Assembly: GCA_025175895.1 (NCBI GenBank)
Contig: CM045993.1
Coordinates: forward strand, 59,028,621 to 59,092,620
Origin: Wurfbainia villosa
Taxonomy: Eukaryota; Streptophyta; Magnoliopsida; Zingiberales; Zingiberaceae
DNA: 64,000 nt
Direction of reading: 5' to 3'
The translations under genes and the position numbers were made by a program. Shown here one piece after another: positions 32,960 through 43,924 of the stretch. Numbering within the stretch: the stretch's first letter is position 1; every line of letters starts with the position of its first letter. The notes under the pieces are model-generated. The model had not been told where the DNA came from. It worked only from the letters and a program-made list of their open reading frames with translations, and ran no database searches.

Positions 32960-33881
32960 AAATTGGGCATGTGCTTAGTAGAATAGGAACTTGCAAATTA
33001 TATTTTCTTACTACTATTTCTTAATTTTCATTTTTATGGAACTAGCATAGGACATACCTTAGATATCATGCACCTATAGATTTAAGGAGCCAGTACATCT
33101 CACAAAACAGGACTCATGTGTTTGTGTACTTAGCCACGTAGATGGGCGTGGGATGTTAGGACCTTACTCCTGGTTCCAGATGTAGAGCTAGTGCATCGCT
33201 ATGAACCACAGAGTATAATCTTACATACTAACCGACTCTGACCAGGACTGATTGATCTTTCATATCAATCAAGTCAAATATGAGTCGAACATTTTATAGA
33301 TGAACTTATTTTCAGTATATTATTTTCAAAATAATATGGAACATGCTTGGACTTTATATTTAACACTTATTTTTGTTTTCCACACACACCCTCACTCTTT
33401 TCGATATATGGCAAAAGGGAGAGAAAAAGGCCAAAGTTAAGGGGTCAAAATTTTTTTATAACTTAACTCTTACTTTATATTTAAACCAAAAGTTAACTTT
33501 AAGTTTTGAAAACTTATTAAGACCAAGTTAAGATAATTCTTAACTTAAACTTATTTGTGCCATCAACGTTTTACTCATTTTTAATGCTTTACTTAAAGGG
33601 GAGAGCGCTGCTAAGAAGAAATCTTAACTTAAACGTTTTACTAAGGCCAACTTTAAGTAATTACTTAAAGCAACCCTCAAGGGGGAGGATTAAGGTCTTT
33701 CTTCAAGACTCACCCTCGGTCAAGGGGGAGGTTTCCTCAAGGGGGAGTACTTGAAGAAAATCCTTACTACTCCAACTTAATCTTCTTTATTTCTTGTTTG
33801 TTTCTAATGCACATTATTCTTCATGCTTGCTATTTACTTAACTTTGTATGTGGGTTTGCCATAAATCAAAAAGGGGAAGAT
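32960..33881 (+). other. 3' untranslated spacer of E with multiple polypurine tracts
   Basis: No envelope-like frame is recognisable, although some SIRE relatives carry one here. Several purine tracts occur (AAAAGGGAGAGAAAAAGG near 33414; AAGGGGGAG near 33679, 33723 and 33738). The final tract, AAAAAGGGGAAGAT at 33868-33881, abuts the 3' LTR. Confidence 0.75.
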
Positions 33882-35001
33882 TGTTGGTGCAGTAGGCACC
33901 TAAGTCGAACCTGAGTTTTGATTATAGCAAACGATACAAAGTTAAGCTCATGTCGTTATCTCACGAGCTGAATCGAGTGTACAGAAGATTGCTATAGCTG
34001 GAGCTGAAGGCTAGCGACACCCGGAGGAAGCCGCGGTGGTCGGGCGACACTCGAGTGACTTCGGAGGGAGCCGAAGGAATCGAGTGGAAGGCCGGAAGCA
34101 AAAGAAACACGTAAGTATCGAGGTAAGCTCGTGTGTGCGAGCGTAAGTGAGTTCGTATCCTCGTTACGGGGATGATCTTAAGCGTAGATCTGACCAAAGA
34201 CATCCTATAGATGGTCTAGGTCGAGATCGGACGGTCGACGACTGTCGAAATTATGTTTTTGTTGAGCTAACTTTGACTTGCGAAAGAAGCATCGATCCAC
34301 GACTTGAGGACTCGATTGCCAATCGCCGATCGGCTGGAGGTTAGCACTGACTCGTGATGCTTCCATCACGATCGACGATGGCCATCGATCGATGGTCAAA
34401 GGATCGCAGTCAAGGTTTATCACCAAATTTCAAGGGGAGTGGTGCTCAAATATGATTGGCTAGGGTTCCTCTCGAAAAGGGGCTCAAAGGCTATAAAAGG
34501 AGGTCCTAACCTAGGGTTTCATCATCAATTCTAAGTGCTCAAAAGCCTCCACAACACTGCGACTCTCCGATAACTCTACGACAACGAAGTGCTGCCAACA
34601 ACCCTAGTTTAAGTCCTATCTTCGAGTTGTTGGTATAATCTTGTTTTGTCATTTCTTTAAATCTTGCAATTCGTTTGATAATCGAGGCTTTCTACCGTTG
34701 CATTTCATTTTAATAGAAGAGAGGGTTTGTCTCTCTATCTTGTGCTTCGAAGGTTTTTGTAATCGTAAAACTCCTACCTCCAACGAGGAGGAGTGTTTTA
34801 GTGAATTGCCCTCCGTACACGGTCTAGGACCGTTAGGGCCTTGGAGTAGTAGCCGAAGGCTACGAACCAAGTAAAAAAACTATTTGTCTCATTTAGTTTT
34901 TATTTACATTTCCGCTGCGTTTAATTGTCTATCGAAAGATTTAAAAGAAAAAGTTTTTATCACTATTCACCCCCCCTCTAGCGATCCGCTTCGATCCAAC
35001 A
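33882..35001 (+). repeat. 3' LTR of E
   Basis: Matches the 5' LTR almost base for base except 34281-34413, where the palindrome region is rearranged: ATCAGTCGACTGAT-type sites become CGATCGA or CACGATCGACG. The loop E-like element is at 34840-34871. Confidence 0.94.
34840..34871 (+). other. Loop E-like stem-loop, E 3' LTR
   Basis: Identical to the 5' LTR copy at 27008-27039. Confidence 0.72.
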
Positions 35002-35006
35002 GGGAG

Positions 35007-35235
35007 AGCTAAGGAAAACCCTAAGGTATATCTCAATAATGCTCCTTCTTTTATGTTATAACAAAAAGCATGCTCAACACTTAATTTAATTCACTTTCAA
35101 TTGTTAATGATAGGAAGCATGTTAGTGATAAGTTTTTTTGTTTAGGAGCAAAGTCTTATAATTTGCCTAAGGACAAAACTAGACCCATTAACTCTAGGAC
35201 TACAAACCTAAGGATATGAAGGTAGAGAACCTAGG
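35007..35235 (+). pseudogene. gag: Gag of D, piece 3 of 4
   Basis: Continues from 26030 after removal of E and one gggag. It encodes the region corresponding to FCLGAKS... of B1 gag, with frame breaks. It is cut at 35235 by element F, whose target ctagg is its last five bases. Confidence 0.75.
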
Positions 35236-36537
35236 TGATGCGGACGTACGCAGATTTTCTTGCTTCCTTTAGATGCAGAAGGACGTCCAGGAAGCTTAGG
35301 GTTCTCTCCAGCTGCAACAGTAATAGAATACAAGTAGACGATATGAAAAACCACAACTGAGGGTAAAGATACAAAGTTTTATGTGGTTCGGAATTTCAAT
35401 TTCTACTCCATGGGATGAGCTCTATCGCGAGCTACGGTGCCAATGCACTTTCACTATGAAACTTCTCCTTCTTGGAAAATAGTTCCAGAGGTGGAGAGAA
35501 ACCTCTTACAATGTGTACAGTCTGCAAAATGTAAATTGAGGTCCACTCTCTTTGGGATTCTTCTCTTTTCAGGTTCGTCTTCTTCCTCCTTTCTTCTCCG
35601 GTGATGTTCCCCTCCTTTCAAGTATGGTGGTCGTGAGAAATTGGAATCCTCCCCTCTTTCCTTCTTCCTTTGCCTTTTATCCTCCTCTCCCTTTCCTTTT
35701 AGCTGTCACGTAACAAACCATTTCCATCACCATCCACGTGGTAGCCTCCTTTTCCTAGAGAATCATTCTTGTAGAGAGATGAGGAGTGAAGGCTCCTCCA
35801 AATATTAGGTGGGGTCCCTAGTTTGTTATATAACAACCCCCCATCCATGGACACTTTGGGAAACAACCTACCCCTCTTATTCACCCTTTCTTCCTTCGTT
35901 AAGTAAACAATTGGCTCAGCTTCCCTCTCTACGGAATCTTCTTATTTCATTTCCCCCGAGGCATATCTTACTTATTAACATCTAGGTTTAGCCTAGCTCT
36001 TAAACTCAACACCTCAGACCTTTCATAATAACCCAAGTCGACTCCCAGACTCACTTACCGAGCCACCTTCCAGACTCACTTACTGAGCCCACTCCTAGAC
36101 TCACTTGCCGAGCCAACTCCCAGACTCACTTACTGAGCAACCTTCCAGACTCACTTGCTAAGCCAACTCCCAGACTCACTTGCCGAGCCAACTCCCAGAC
36201 TCACTTGTCGAGCCACCATCCAGACTCACTTGCCGAGCCAACTCCTAGACTCACTTACCGAACCAACTCCTAGACTCACTTGCTGAGCCAACCCTCAGAC
36301 TCACTTGCCGAGCCAACCCAGACTCACTTACCGAACCAACTCCTAGACTCACTTGCTGAACCAACTCTCAGACTCACTTGCCGAGCCAACTCTTAGACTC
36401 ACTTGCCAAATCGCTTATCTGATCTCTCTTTGACCCTAGAGCTTATCTCCCCTTTCCCATCAAGTCTCTCGCTTCAGCCGATGTTCCACACAAGGCCTTT
36501 CTCGTCCTAATCCCTAAATTAAGTAGCAGTAGTATCA
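35236..36537 (-). repeat. 3' LTR of F, with 15-unit minisatellite
   Basis: Runs TGATGCGG...GTATCA on the plus strand, 1302 bases against 1204 in the 5' LTR. At about 36049-36415 there are 15 units of about 25 bases (AGACTCACTTGCCGAGCC plus a variable spacer). The 98-base length difference equals four units. Confidence 0.92.
35382..35411 (-). other. Loop E-like stem-loop, F 3' LTR (partly decayed)
   Basis: AGTA and GAA strands are present, but the inner stem has a mismatch and the outer stem is shortened compared with 53928-53956. Confidence 0.5.
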
Positions 36538-36947
36538 TTAGCCACCCCTTAAAAATAGTCAAATGAAGCGCTGAGTTTGACTTTTTGGGTAAAACATTTT
36601 GTTCTAACCTTCTCCATACTGATCCCATCAAATTAAGGGGCTTTCTTCCTTCACTCTGTCATATATGCCTGGGATGGCCTATTGGGCCAATGGGCCCCGC
36701 CTTCTTTCTTTCACAGGGAAGTTTAAAAATTGAAAACCTGGTGTGAGCTATTCTCCAAACGACCCCTTCAACCTCTCAACTTAGACTCTTCCCCTTCCTC
36801 CTTTGGTGACTCCCTTTAGCGGTGATACTTCCCTTCTTACTCCGACGCTTAGGAGTTGCTCCCCCTTTTCCATCGCCTCTTATCGAATCTAAGTGAGTTT
36901 TTCATCCCTAACTCTTCCTATTACTTTTTTCTTTTATCTCCGTAGTC
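36538..36947. other. F polypurine tract and leader of the antisense gene
   Basis: In F sense, TTTTTAAGGGGTGGCTAA lies directly before the 3' LTR (36538-36555). On the plus strand the rest is a pyrimidine-rich leader. A possible leader intron runs from GTGAGT at 36893 to TAG at 36945, two bases before the antisense ATG. Confidence 0.55.
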
Positions 36948-39181
36948 ATGGCCTCGAAAAACCCTAAGAAGCCTTCTTGGTACGAAACCAATGTGACTAT
37001 CCTGGATGCCCACAGCTCCTTCGCCACCAGACACCAGTATATAGAGCCCTCCATACCGTGTCGCTTCGCTACAACATTTTTTAGACCTCATCGCCCCCCT
37101 CCAGGCTTCCATTGCTTTTTCTCCAAACAACTACTGAATGGCCTGCGTTTACCTATACCCCCCATTTATACTGATATACTCGACTTTTACCAATTACCCA
37201 TTAACCAGCTTGTCCCCAATGCTTTTCGCATATTAACAGGGGCGGTGATAGTGTTCTGCCATCTAAACCTCACTCTATCCCCCCTACTATTCCGTTGCTT
37301 CTTTCAACTGAAGTCCTCTAAAGAGGACATTTTCTATTTTGCCAATCGGCCAGATTGCCAATTCCTGGTGAACATGCCATCCTCTCATAAGGGTTGGGAA
37401 GACCTATACTTCTTTGCCCAACTCCCTACTTCTATACCCCATTTAGAATCCTGGAAAACCTCTTTACCAGACCTTCCCCCCTTTCAAGAAAGTAGAAAGC
37501 AAAGCCCCTTCTAGGAAATTTGTTAGGTGTTCAGGGAGTTCCACTACAATTCTAATGATTTGTTGAAGCCCTCTCTTCTGAGTCGTTATGGGCTATCTCT
37601 ATTCCCCCTGGTTGATCCAAGCGTTATAGGTAGAGTACTAACCTTATCCAAACATTTTTCATACAACATTTTTATTTACTACTAACCTTTACTGTCACTG
37701 TATGATATTGCAGATGGTCTGATGCAGAACACCATGGTAAAAGGGGAACAAATCACATCGGCAAAGAAGAAAGCCTCCAAGAAGTGAAGTAGGGGTAAAT
37801 CCCCTATTATTCCTTCTTCTCCCCGCAAGAGGCTTCGTCCTTGCCGAGAAGGCGCCCCCAGTTCCTCCACCATTCCAATGTCTTCTTCCTCCCATTCTTC
37901 TTCTCCTCCTCCTCCTCTGAAACTAAATAGGCACCGATGCCTAATCATCTCTGAACCGCACGAGGAGGAGGATGCTTTGGCTGCTCCTACCTCTTCCCCA
38001 CAAGAAGAACTTTCTCCTTCTCCTTCTGCTATTTCATCTCTTTCCCAACATGACCAGAGAATCGACTCTCCGGTTGACTCTCCCCTTACAACTGTCCATA
38101 TAGACTTACCCCATTCTCCTCCTCTTACTCTGACCATGGACCCTTTTGTACCCCCTACATCCATGGTAGAGCCTTTTTTGATTGGGAGGAATCTTCCCCC
38201 TCTAGAACCCCCATCCACTTCTTTAGGGTCCTCTCTTAGGATCCGAAGTTCATAAGAGGTACGACTCTTTAATCAATCCCAAATGCAAAGTCCTTATGAA
38301 CGCCTGTGCAAATGCTTAGCTGAGGTAATCTTTTCCTCTCCTTCGTATTTAAGGTATATAGGCTAGGGCTTATTCTCCTAACCTTCTATTTCCTGTCCCA
38401 GGCAGTTAAGGCTTGCAATGAGACCACACAGGGCGTAGTGAATTATCAGTCCATGATGGTCGCCCGCCACACTGCCTCCCTTACTCAACAGAAAAAACTG
38501 GCCCAACAACTGAATGAAGGTAAACAGAGAGAATCCACTCTGACCGCGTAATGTGAAGATTTGATGGCCCATTGTCGATGGCTCAAAGTAAAAAAAGAAG
38601 AATTGCCAAAGAAGAACATTGACCTTCAATAACAACTGTTTCTTTAATCTAGCTAGCTTCAACAAATTGAACTCCTCAGCCAAGAATTAGAGGAATACAA
38701 GAGGCAACTTGCAGAGGTGAAGGCCCATGCTTCTGATTCTGCCACGGTGATTCTTCAATTTCAAGAGGAACGCCAAACTTGGGAATCTACTCTGAAGTCT
38801 TGGCGGCAGGAATGGGAAAACCTCTCTTCGATCACCTCTACCCTCCCTGGGATGCTGACTTCAGTGGTCGAACAGTAGCAGGAACTTCAGAGGGAGCATT
38901 TTGAAGCCCTGGCTTCCCTGGGCCATCAAACTGTGGCAGCGACTAAAGAGAGAGATGCCCTAGCTACCCAACTGGATGAATGTCAGGCCAGGTTGAAAGA
39001 GCAAGAAGAAGATCTAAAGATGAGATACACTCGGAAAGGAGTGAAATTGTTCATGTTAGGCTTCGAAGGGTCTTCCTCTTTGAATTCCACTGAAGGCTAC
39101 CATCCGTCGGGCGTTGATACAAGCTATCTCAATCCTGATGTTGCTTTAGCCAAGTGCCCTCCTGAACTCTTCGAGCTGTAA
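36948..39181 (+). pseudogene. Antisense gene copy 1 of F (putative gypsy-type transposon domain)
   Basis: A spliced-looking gene opposite to F pol. Exon 1 (36948-37629) carries a region of about 130 residues with GLRLPIPP, YQLPINQLVPNAFRILTG and a following FFQL motif. From memory this fits the Pfam family named putative gypsy type transposon (PF04195). A frameshift lies near 37503. Likely introns are 37630-37713 and 38325-38401, each GT...AG. Exon 2 is serine/proline rich. Exon 3 is a coiled coil with several stops, ending in PPELFEL (stop 39179-39181). Antisense genes of this kind are known in Tat elements such as Grande; their role is not established. Copy 2 at 43925-46012 shares the last intron position. 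Confidence 0.72.
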
Positions 39182-39646
39182 TTGTCATACCCTTCCTGAT
39201 GCATCAATCAATTATCATTAACAAAGATCTTTTGAAATTGTAATGCTAAATACTATTCTCTGTGTATGAACTATAATTACTCAGACATATTCAGAGTCAT
39301 TTTCACATTATTCCCTTATCCTATGAATGAATTTAAATTTATTCTCTCTATCATTACGGATTCCCCATCCCTCAGGGTGTCAGTCGACTGCCAAAATCTT
39401 CCACTCGGGAATCCATTCGGTCTATCACAACCTTCATTCTCCCCGAGTCAGAGCCAATTCCCATACGGTAAAATGTATTACAACTTGCCAAGCCTCGCCA
39501 ATTCTTCTCGTCAAATGAGTAGATAATCATCCGCTTCGGGACTAATATCTTGATTATTCCCCATACTGATGCCATTACTTCCCTTGACCTTTCATCTTCT
39601 CCTCCCCTTCCCAAGGAGGAATATGAACTTCCTCCCTGGGCTATAA
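39182..39646 (+). other. Intergenic stretch in F with a lone CAGTCGACTG
   Basis: Holds a possible 3' end of the preceding gene and pyrimidine-rich sequence. One exact CAGTCGACTG occurs near 39382, the only such site I saw in F outside its inserted solo LTRs. No gene is seen. Confidence 0.5.
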
Positions 39647-40837
39647 ATGGTTATCATGAGTCCTAGCTATTCCCATTCTACCATCATGGCTTCTGCTGGG
39701 CACCCTGCCAACATAACTTCAGACTCCGACTCCTTCGAGTTGTACGACCTTGATACAGGATCCTCCGATGACTCTGCTACCAAATCAACGGCCACTTCAG
39801 CATATCGACCTCCTCTTCCTCCTACTCTAGTCGATGCTTTAGCCCCCAATGCAAGGAGGTCCTTTCGGGCTCCCTTCCCCTCCTTCGACAACCGGGTCTG
39901 GAACCCCCCAATGACCTGGGAGTATACAGTGGGAGATCCTCGGGCTCCAACTGAACTTCCTCCTCTTCCCCCAACCCTAGCTTTCCTTCCAGTCCCTCCC
40001 AATGAGGTTCCTCCCTTCCTTCTCGATGCAGCTCCACCTCCCTAACCTCGGGCCCAAAGTAATTTCCACAGGGTGATTTTGGCGCCTCCTCCAGTAGAGG
40101 AGTCTTTTATCAACTCTAATAACCCTATATGAGGTTCAATTAAACTTATGTAATTGTGAGTCTTCATATATAAAAAGGAATGAAATATTTAAATGCGTCA
40201 TATGTATGTTGTTTCTTCTTGCTTCAAATATTCTAATCAGGACGCCTGAGATTGTACTTAATCCGCTTCATAGGGTTGACCCAGCTTACCCACATTAACG
40301 AATATCACCATAAAATAATTAAACCCGAATCGAAGGAGATTCGCTCCACATCTGCTTCCTTTTACAGAATATGATGAATTTCTTCAAAATTACTGCCTTC
40401 ATCCACCCCAACTACCTCTTCATCTTCCCATCTTATCTGCATTTACTGCCTCTGTTTCACAGGAGGATTAATTAATGCCTTTCTTTCCTTATAAAAACTC
40501 TCTGGTACTAACTCTAGAGAGTGTGCCTCTTCTTTCTTCTACTTCTGCCATGGGAGACTCCTTAGAGCAAGGTGGCAATTTCCTTTCCCCTGGCATGCTC
40601 ACGGAAGACTAGCATCGGATATTAGAATTAGAAGAGCAAGTTACTTGCTTGAAGAGGCGTCTGCAAGTAGCCTCCACCCACAACCACAATCTGAGGAAAG
40701 AGTTAACAGCAACCCAACGACTCTTGTCCCAACATCAGTTCATGAATCGGTTACACTTTGAACGAGTTCTCCGCAAGTATGGTAACCATCACATTGCACC
40801 ACCTCCGAGGAGACCCCCCACCTATGAGGCCCCTTAG
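39647..40837 (+). pseudogene. Antisense frames of F: proline-rich and coiled-coil segments
   Basis: Two open stretches, 39647-40045 (acidic then proline-rich, ending LLDAAPPP) and 40649-40837 (coiled coil with KRRLQVASTHNHNLRKEL), are separated by stops. I do not recognise a family. The lie of the land (proline-rich then coiled coil, same strand) resembles the neighbouring antisense genes, so these may be remnants of a third such gene or a separate antisense transcript. Coding status is uncertain. Confidence 0.4.
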
Positions 40838-41378
40838 TCTCCCTTTAGGATGAACTCTTTATCATGACATGTACTATGTACTCCTCCGTATCTATAAAGT
40901 TTCTCTTTTAAGAGCTATGAATCTAATGTCTACCATTGGAATGTTGACGCCTCCCTGGACATGACAACTTCTCAAACTAGCTTCATTACTCCCCAGTGAT
41001 TCAAGACAAAATTTATTGCCATTATCATCTTCTAAAAATATTTCTTCACCATTCACTCCATCGTAATCACAGTCGATCTCAGAGACCGGCTGAAAAAGAA
41101 AACTGACCAAAATACCTTATCAAGGCATGGATCTCCTTCCAAGTGGGACTTAATACAAAGTTGGTGGCAAGATCCGCACACAATAAGGAAAGCGACTTCA
41201 TCCCTTGTCACCGAGCTGGGCGAAGATCACTGAGTTCTCCGCAAAAAAGCTCGCATATCCAATGGAGGAAAACGCAGCAGCTGGTCGCCTAGAGATTAAG
41301 ATCTCCTAGCTACCGAGAAGGTTGGCGCACTCAAATTTAAGATCCGGAGGAGGGTGGGCGCCAAATTAATACGTAAAT
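40838..41378. other. Unassigned stretch before the tandem arrays of F
   Basis: No frame with recognisable homology. It includes CCGGAGGAGGGTGGGCGCC-like sequence near 41345 just before the first repeat unit. Confidence 0.4.
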
Positions 41379-42067
41379 TAGTTGAATACAAACTCAACTC
41401 TTTCGATCCACCACCATACAGGAATAAAAATAATATATAGTTGAGTATAGACTCAACTCTTCCGATCCACCACCCCACGGGGATAAAAATTATATACAGT
41501 TGGGTACAGACTCAACTCTTCCGATCCACCACCACAAGGGGATAAAAATAATATACAATTGAGTACAAACTAAACTATTCTGATACACCACCACACGGGG
41601 ATAAAAATGATATATAGTTGAGTACAAACTCACCCCTTCCGATCCACCATCACACGGGGATAAAAATAATATATAGTTGAATACAAACTCAACTCTTCCG
41701 ACCACCACCATACAGGGATAAAAATAATATATAGTTGAGTATAGACTCAACTCTTCCGATCCTCCACCACACGGGGATAAAAATTATATACAGTTGAGTA
41801 TAGACTCAACTCTTTCGATCCACCACCACATGGGGATAAACATAATATACAATTGAGTACAGATTCAACTCTTCCGATCCACCACCACACGGGGATAAAA
41901 ATGATATATAGTTGAGTATAGACTCAATTCTTCCGATCCACCACCACACGGGGATAAAAATAATATATAGTTGAGTTCAGACTCAATTCTTCCGATCCAC
42001 CACCACACGGGGATAAAAATAATATATAGTTGAGTGAAGGCTCAACTCTTCTGATCCACCACCACAC
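41379..42067. repeat. Tandem array, 59-bp unit, about 12 copies, in F
   Basis: Units run head to tail, each with a hairpin (GTTGAGT, ATAG, ACTCAAC) and the core CCGATCCACCACCACACG followed by GGGATAAAAA. It lies in the region downstream of pol. Its core is shared with the next array. Confidence 0.9.
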
Positions 42068-43760
42068 GGGGATATCTGCTTGCCTTAACGATAAGCAAAA
42101 AGAATAGTGACGACCTGACCTAGGACTTCACTTGGTCGGGTCAGAAAATTTTTTACACAGCTGCTATCTTTTCTTCTGTGCACCTACCTTGAACACAACT
42201 CCTCCGATCTGCCACCATACGGGGATATCTGCTTGTCTTAAAGACAAGCAAAAAGAATAGTGACAACCTGACCTAGGGCTTCACCTAGTAGGGTCAGAAA
42301 ATTTTTTATGATGTTGTATTTCTTCCGTGCATCTACCTTGAACCCAACTCCTCCGATCCACCACCACACGGGGATATCTGCTTGCCTTAAAGACAAGCAA
42401 AAATGAATAGTGATGACTTGACCTAGGGCTTCACCTGGTCGGGTTGAAATTTTTTTTACTCCACCGTTGTATTTCTTCCGTGCAACTACCTTGAACACAA
42501 CTTCTCTGATCCACCACCACACGAGGATATTTGCTTTCCTTAAAGATAAGCAAAAAGAATAGTGATGACCTGATCTAGGGCTTCACCTGGTCGAATCGAA
42601 AATTTTTTTACTCCTCCATTGTATTTCTTCCGTGCATCTATCTTAAATCCAACTCCTCCGATCTGCCACCACACGGGGATATCTGCTTGCCTTAAAGACA
42701 AGCAAAAAGAATAGTGATGACCTGACCTAGGGCTTCACCTAGTCGGGTTGGAAATTTTTTTACTCTGTCGTTGTATTTTGCTGTGTATCTAGACTCAACT
42801 CCTCCGTTCCACCACTGCACGGGGATGATGGATTTGGTTGGGACCAAGCTGTATAGAATGTGACAACTCAATTTAGGGCACTGTCCCATCTGGTCGAAAT
42901 AAATATTTTACTCCATCGTTCTTCACAGGTATTCTTACCTTAAACCCTACTCCTCCGTTCCACCACCGCACAGGGATGTGGGCTTCGGCTGATACCGAGC
43001 CATATAAAATGTGACGACCTGATCTAGGGCGTTGCCCCATCAGGTCAGAATAAATATTTTACACCACCATTCTTCACAGGTGTTCTTACCTTAAAATCTA
43101 CTCCTCCGTTCCACCACCACACGGGGATGTTGGCTTCGGCTGATATTGAGCCGCATAAAATGTGATGACCTGATCTAGGGCGTTTCCCCATCAGATCGGA
43201 ATAAATGTTTTACTCCGCTGTTCTTCATAGGTGTTCTTACCTTAAACTCTACTCCATTCCGCTATTGTACAGAGATGTTGGCTTCGGCTGATACCGAGCC
43301 GTATAAAATGTGATGACCTAAGCTAGGGCGTTGCCCCATCAGGTCAGAATAAATATTTTACTCCGTCGTTCTTCACAAGTGTTCTTACCTTAAACCCTAC
43401 TCCTCCGTTCCACCACCGCACAAGGATGTTGGCTTCGCCTGATACCGAGCCGCATAAAATGTGATGACCTGATCTAGGGCGTTGCCCCCATCAGGTCAAA
43501 ATAAATATTTTACTCCGTCGTTCTTCACAGGTGTTCTTACCTTAAACTCTACTCCTCCGTTCCGCTACTGCACTGGGATGTTGGCTTCGGTTGATACCGG
43601 GCCATATAAAATGTGATCACCTGATCTAGGGCGTTGCCCCATTAGGTCAGAATAAATATTTTACTCCGCTGTTCTTCATATGTATTCTTACTTTAAACCC
43701 TACTCCTCCATTCCACCCCCGCACGGGGATGAGGGCTTCGGTTATGATAAAAGGCCTTAA
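42050..43760. repeat. Tandem array, about 151-bp unit, 12 starts, in F
   Basis: GGGGAT marks recur at 42068, 42221, 42370, 42523, 42675, 42821, 42972, 43123, 43271, 43422, 43574 and 43725, a period of 146-153. The first five units contain ATATCTGCTTG with a hairpin ending GACAAGC. The later seven contain TTGGCTTCGG and a GATACCGAGCC segment. Both kinds keep CCTAGGGC/TCTAGGGC and the CCACCACACGGGGAT core of the 59-bp array. Confidence 0.9.
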
Positions 43761-43924
43761 AGAAGACAAATCCTGAGGGCCTATATCTCTGCTCTGAAGC
43801 CCAGTTAGCACCATAAGGATACCCTTCACCTCATATAAGACTCTTCGCCTTCCCTCTTCTTCACTTCCGCCCCCTTCCAATTCTCAACCTTCTTCTTCCT
43901 TTCTCCGTCAGTACCAACCTCCCT

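Larger units (their letters stand above)
26031..35001 (+). mobile_element. Element E: SIRE/Maximus-type Ty1/copia, near full length
   Basis: TG...CA ends and a perfect target duplication gggag (26026-26030 and 35002-35006). The order is 5' LTR, primer site, gag, a 587-base spacer, pol (protease-integrase-RT-RNase H), a 0.9 kb 3' spacer, polypurine tract and 3' LTR. Only one stop in gag and two in pol break the frames, and the LTRs are nearly identical apart from one 140-base patch. It is therefore among the youngest insertions here. It is the only element of the window with a full SIRE-type pol and a plausible kind of helper for the gag-only elements. Confidence 0.95.

Noticed and set aside
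36948..37514. Host gene in the plus strand
   Set aside because: It lies inside element F between pol and the 3' LTR, its domain pattern matches antisense genes of Tat elements, and it is broken by a frameshift.
41379..43760. CRISPR-like regularly spaced repeats
   Set aside because: Units are head-to-tail tandem repeats without unique spacers of constant length, and the setting is a plant retrotransposon.
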